Of a stretch of 64,000 nucleotides of DNA, positions 59,570 to 64,000 are shown one piece after another. Source of the stretch: Athripsodes cinereus (lineage: Eukaryota; Arthropoda; Insecta; Trichoptera; Leptoceridae). The first letter of the stretch is position 1; each line of letters opens with the position of its first letter. The position numbers were made by a program, and so were the translations under genes. The stretch is from the NCBI GenBank assembly GCA_947579605.1, contig OX388316.1, positions 10,543,290 to 10,607,289 of the forward strand. The letters run 5' to 3'. The notes beneath the pieces are model-generated. The model had not been told where the DNA came from and did no database searches. It saw only the letters and a program-made list of their open reading frames with translations.

Positions 59570-60496
59570 CACACTAGGGAGATAAGAGAATCAACATGTT
59601 ATACGAAACTAATATATTCCTTATACTATAGCTGCACATTCACCATTGATGAGCATCCGAGTTTTCACCATGATGAGGTGTTGTTGAATAGATATTCATA
59701 ATAATCCCTATATAACTATTTAGCGAACTTAAGCTGTCTAACAAGTACCTCTCAGCACTTACAGCAAGTCATAAACACAACGATTTAGTTGCAACAAATA
59801 CTTCGTAATAGGTAAAATGCATCCCGATATGTTGTTTAGATTCATATTATAATGTCTATAGTATTCGGTAGATGATGCAGTAAAAACACGATAGAGTTCA
59901 TGAAAATCACAGACATCTTAAAAATTCGTAGAAATCAAAAAACATCCACCTCAATGACATAATTAATATTCAAATCCTCCCCCCTATACTCTTTCATTAC
60001 CTAACTCTTGCCAGTCCACCCCTTCAGCTCCCAATACTCAATACACCCACCTCCATAGATACCAGATATATTATTCCTATTGTCATATAATATTTGTAAG
60101 CATCTGTAATTTTTCTATTCCTCGTATTTAGTTTCTAATAAAAACTCACTGATGATGGATGTCTACCCAAAAGAGCTTTGAGTCAAAATATTGTTCATAA
60201 TGAAAGTAATACAGTGTTTTATTTTAAATATATTTTATTTCTATATATTAAAAATAAAACACTGAAGAATCATACGAGTGAAATGAGGTTAGATAGAAAA
60301 AATTACTAGACAATGATGTTCTACATAAGTATGGAATTTCTATTATCTTTCTTTATTTACAGTCTTAAGGTACACAAACAGCACAATTAATGTTTACATG
60401 TGGATAAAAAATAGCGATGATGTGCAAAAAGAATAAATCGATAATTCAATTAATGTCACCACAAATAACCTTTTAAAATTAAAAGAAAACAATTTT
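59570..60496. other. AT-rich region without recognisable gene
   Basis: A C-rich patch near 59975-60060 on the plus strand is unassigned. No gene is seen. Confidence 0.4.
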
Positions 60497-60650
60497 TTTT
60501 TTCCATTATTTTTATTGAGAGAGCCGTATTCCGTCTTTTGAAGACACTGTTATTCAAGATTTGTCTTTCAAAACATTGCCAATATTGATTGAAAATGTCC
60601 TTAAAAGACGAAAGACGTTTTTCTCAATAAAAATCAAAATAGTGGAAAAA
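60497..60650. repeat. Foldback element, about 155 bp
   Basis: The left arm TTTCCATTATTTTTATTGAG plus CCGTCTTTTGAAG is mirrored by AAAAGACGAAAGACG and CTCAATAAAAATCAAAATAG plus TGGAAA. The arms are about 55-60 bp with several mismatches around a 40-bp loop. The transcript would form a long hairpin. It is likely a small MITE; no target duplication is seen. Confidence 0.65.
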
Positions 60651-60654
60651 ACCA

Positions 60655-62132
60655 CTTATTTTTTAATTTCATTATGAAATTCTTCTACAGAAACACTGAC
60701 AGTAAATAAATAACCTTTTATTTGAATGAGAATGTTTGTAAAATGTGAAGCATAAAGGGAGGTTTTAAAGCACTTACAACTAAATCTGAAATGCTCAACC
60801 TAGAGTAAAATATTTAACAGAACTGTTTGTAATTTAATGCATGACTTTGTATCTTCAAAACTTTGTAACGAGACTCGGTCGGTATTATTACCTACTTTAA
60901 AGATGTATAAATGTATTTGAACTATATTCCACAGAAAGTGTCGGTCTGAAAACAAAATACCTAATATTTTTAGTAATGTAGAAATTATACTAGGTATGTG
61001 AGTAATATAACTATAAGTATGACAACGAATGTTACAAAACATCGTGACATGAACAGTAATGGACGATGATGTCGACCGACATGAAATGTATATCCTAATG
61101 GGAGAAATAAGAGAACAATGTAAGAGTACAAATAAGTGAAGAATTAAACAAACGAGATAGGAGCAAAGAGTAATTGTGTGATATTTATTATTCATAACCC
61201 TATACGATGAGATGAGATCGTGGTAGGTATTCTAAATTCATCGTACATAATAGAAGCGTCTTGAATTTGTTATTGTCATTGCGTAAACATGGATAGGTAC
61301 ATCTTCAGATAACTAACAGTAATGGGTTGCTAGGCTTCGGCAGCTTTATTCAAATCAAACCTCATACCCCTCTGAGCAGGGGCGTGGCAAGCATATTATG
61401 CATCATAAATATAAACGAATTAATGGAAAACAATAATAATATAACTTAATCAAGGCATGCCATTCGTAACAGACATGCTATCAGAAAATCTATATTATGG
61501 TGAATTAATAAAAATAATATTTGATGTTGTTGGTGTGATCTTTATTCAGAACCACAGAGAAGAACTAATGGTGCGTACGAAAAAGGTAGTTTCTTAATAA
61601 TTTTATTCTTGGAGAACCCATTTCATTACCATTCAAGTAAAACAACTTACCAGAACGTGAATCCTTGACAATGATAAGAATTGCGTACAATATTATTTTA
61701 CAGTCTATATACGGTAAGCAAACGTGAATAAACAAAAATATATAAAAATTGAAATCTAACATAAACCACAATACTGCTACGTACCTACAAGGTTCAACCA
61801 AATTCAAAGTGCATATTTTGAGGCGTACCTCACACGTATGTGAGAATATTTTCATGACGATTACATGAAAATGAACAAGTATAATTAATAAATGTAGTAC
61901 AACTATTCCATATTAAGCTATTAAACAAATGTCACACCAATTATTCAATTTCAATATATACGTTACTTAATAGCTTAACATAACGTGATTACATGGAGAT
62001 ATTAATTATTTGTACGATTGTAAATTAGTAACGTCTTCGTGACAACAAGAGGCGGCGTGGCAACCTAGCATCGCAGAGTAATTTATTTTAACAACAAGAA
62101 AAGAAAACATGCTGCATAAATATATATTAAAA
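60655..62132. other. AT-rich region without recognisable gene
   Basis: Minus-strand frames at 60800-61195 (131 codons) and 61565-61855 (96 codons) are the longest here. Both are rich in Ile, Leu, Tyr and Cys with no recognisable domain, and I treat them as chance. Confidence 0.45.
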
Positions 62133-62140
62133 TGTATTCA

Positions 62141-62348
62141 ATCATTTCAGTAAGTTTTCGAGTGTCCTGTAAAAGACAGGTATTCGTAAAAAAAATCACG
62201 TTTACATTATTTTTCATCTTGAGTTTAGCGATAAGGTATGCCACCAATCTTTAATGTCTTTACTTTTGTTAGCACGAAGACGGTAACATGCATGTTTATT
62301 ACATGCATTAAATCCGCTGGCTAATTTTTGGGGAATACATTGATGGTA
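62141..62348 (+). mobile_element. LINE-tail-like short repeat, copy 5, with 8-bp TSD
   Basis: Flanked by TGTATTCA (62133-62140 and 62349-62356). It contains GTCCTGTAAAAGACAGGTAT, a TTTAGCGATAAGGTATGCCA block, TTAGCACGAAGACGGTAACA, a decayed CTGGCTAA block and a terminal TTGATGGTA. Together with copy 4 it shows that the family is at least 190-205 bp long. Confidence 0.7.
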
Positions 62349-62359
62349 TGTATTCATAT

Positions 62360-63425
62360 AAAGTCATAGCAGATTAAATCAGAAGACTCGTAATTATTTA
62401 TAGAGATCGGAAAATAGGTTTCAATTAATTAACGAAATGAATTTGCACTTACTCGTTTCAAGAAAGATTCAGAAGACGTGTATAGATTGTTGGTGAGGAG
62501 CAAGAAAAGGAATTTAATTCCTATTGAAACTATTACCGAGAACTTGTATTCTCCTGAGATAATTTATTAATTTGCATTGACAATTGAGTTTGGTATTTTA
62601 ATCACTCAAACATCTAAGTTATTTATCGTTTCAAGAAGCAATCTAACAGAGGAAACGAAATCACATTAAAAGTCCTTCCACCGTTTTCGAAAAGTTTTAA
62701 ATCAATAGACTCTTGAGAATTAATGTCAGATAATGGTCATGTATTTCCAATTACTTTAACTTCTGGAATCTAACTAGATTTTCAAGACAGAATATCTTAC
62801 TTACCGAAATGGATTTTTCCTTCACAAATTTCTACATTAGTTAGTTAAGGTCTTACCTAAAACAAAAGGAAAAACAAATATAAATATTTATCTTAAATTT
62901 TATTAGGTTTTCATTACAGCTACAAAATACAAATGTTTACAAATACTCCCGAAACCTTTTGATTCCGATTACAAAAAAGTATTGAATAAAATATAGCCAG
63001 TTAAATAACTTATATAGAATGTTTGTATTGGACTAAGTTGTATCGCGAAAATCTTATTTGAGTGAACAAACAAATCTTCTGTAATGTATTGATGAAAAAT
63101 AATCATAACTTTCTAGATTACATTGGGAGAAACCTTAAGACTTTTTCACCCAAAAAATTATTACATATACCCATAATAATAATTCATCCTCTCGCTTAGA
63201 GTATTTTGCATTTAAGCGTACGTAATTCGAAGTTTTGTCATAAGCTGGAAATTTATTTAGCAAATTGTATGTAAGCATAATATGAGATAAACTTATTGGC
63301 TAGCGGAGTTTAGTAGGAAAATAATTCCAGAAATTTTATGGGATGAAATGTGTTACAATTAGAATAAAAAACAACAACATTTATGTTAACGTATGTCAGT
63401 AAATTGAATTAACAAGGGGTGTGAA
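62360..63425. other. AT-rich region without recognisable gene
   Basis: No feature is seen. Confidence 0.5.
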
Positions 63426-63600
63426 GATCACGCGGATCAATTTCTTAAGAACGGTCGTGTGTTAAGTAAGAGAAATCGACGTGCTTATATGAGAAATTGT
63501 ATTAATGTAAAAAAAACGAAAGAAGTAAGAAAGGGTAGATCTATATGGTGTTCCGTTCTCTCTGCCTACCCCATTTGGGATGCAGAGTGTGAGTATGAAA
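63426..63600 (+). mobile_element. RTE-like LINE 3' end (copy G)
   Basis: It aligns with copy A from GATCACGCGGATCAATTTCT through GTGTTAAGTAAGAGAAATCG, GTAGATCTATATGGTGTTCC and TTCTCTCTGCCTACCCCATT to GAGTGTGAGTATG. The frame carries substitutions and is not intact. The TATAG tail has decayed, and no target duplication could be identified. Confidence 0.75.
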
Positions 63601-63609
63601 AGACAGAAT

Positions 63610-64000
63610 ATAAATAATAACGTTTAATGAAATAAATACTGTAGACAGACTTCAGAAACCAAAAAATATGTAATGTATAGATTGTAAATATACAAAGAAA
63701 ACTTGTGTTCAACATATTATTTTCATTAGGGACAAGTATATAGCATTTCCCAAGAGAAACCTTCCATAATTTTCAATTACCAGCATAAAAACCAACACAT
63801 CAGACACTTTATATAGGAAAACCACAAAACTCTGTTGACAAAACTACATAGACATATTAATATATAAATGTATGTATTGAATAAGTACGATTAGTGAGGT
63901 CAGATAGAATCGTAAAATACTCTTTAGAGACAGAAAGATGACAGTCGAGAACGGAGCAAAACAAATTGATAAGACAAAGTAGATCAACCTCATCTTGACG
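63610..64000. other. AT-rich end of window
   Basis: No feature is seen in the last 390 bp. Confidence 0.5.

Noticed and set aside
60800..61195. 131-codon minus-strand frame
   Set aside because: No recognisable domain or homologous motif, Cys/Ile/Ser-rich composition, no neighbouring gene signals.
1..64000. CRISPR arrays, bacterial operons, ribosome-binding sites
   Set aside because: No regularly spaced repeats with unique spacers and no bacterial gene organisation; the content is that of an insect nuclear genome.

Overview
The window looks like intergenic or deep intronic DNA from an insect, most likely a moth or butterfly. It is strongly AT-rich and carries no RNA genes and no convincing host protein-coding gene on either strand. 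Nearly every stretch that looks coding belongs to a transposable element. The lepidopteran guess rests on general family resemblance of the LINE, SINE and LTR elements and on base composition, since no host gene is available to confirm it.

Layout: 1-7539 is AT-rich DNA with one short structured repeat (4737-4806). 7540-10810 is an internally deleted Ty3/gypsy-type LTR retrotransposon, with two LTRs, a tRNA-Trp-type primer site, a polypurine tract, a relic of the end of pol and a 4-bp target duplication. 10811-19748 is mostly unique AT-rich DNA with fragments of a SINE and of a short LINE-tail-like repeat. 19756-21297 is the largest coding relic: a 5'-truncated RTE-like LINE with reverse transcriptase motifs, one frameshift and a 7-bp target duplication. 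21305-28400 holds a foldback element, an inverted pair of tRNA-derived SINEs, a second LINE subfamily copy and a small fragment of a third LINE. 28400-38000 holds a MITE, a tandem duplication, another SINE and several short repeats. 38518-40059 is a PIF/Harbinger-like DNA transposon relic with Myb/SANT and transposase remnants. 42884-43465 is a pogo/mariner-like MITE. 46760-48560 carries three LINE fragments. 48560-64000 is again mostly AT-rich DNA with four short LINE-related copies and two foldback elements.

The main result is structural. At least nine retroelement insertions have target-site duplications that can be read directly, so their boundaries are known to the base. Several families share the same 3' end, which suggests that non-autonomous copies borrow the LINE machinery. 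I found no undescribed biological system with genes. The most unusual items are a three-copy nested-hairpin repeat, LTRs whose two halves have very different divergence, and a short repeat whose end mimics the RTE LINE tail.
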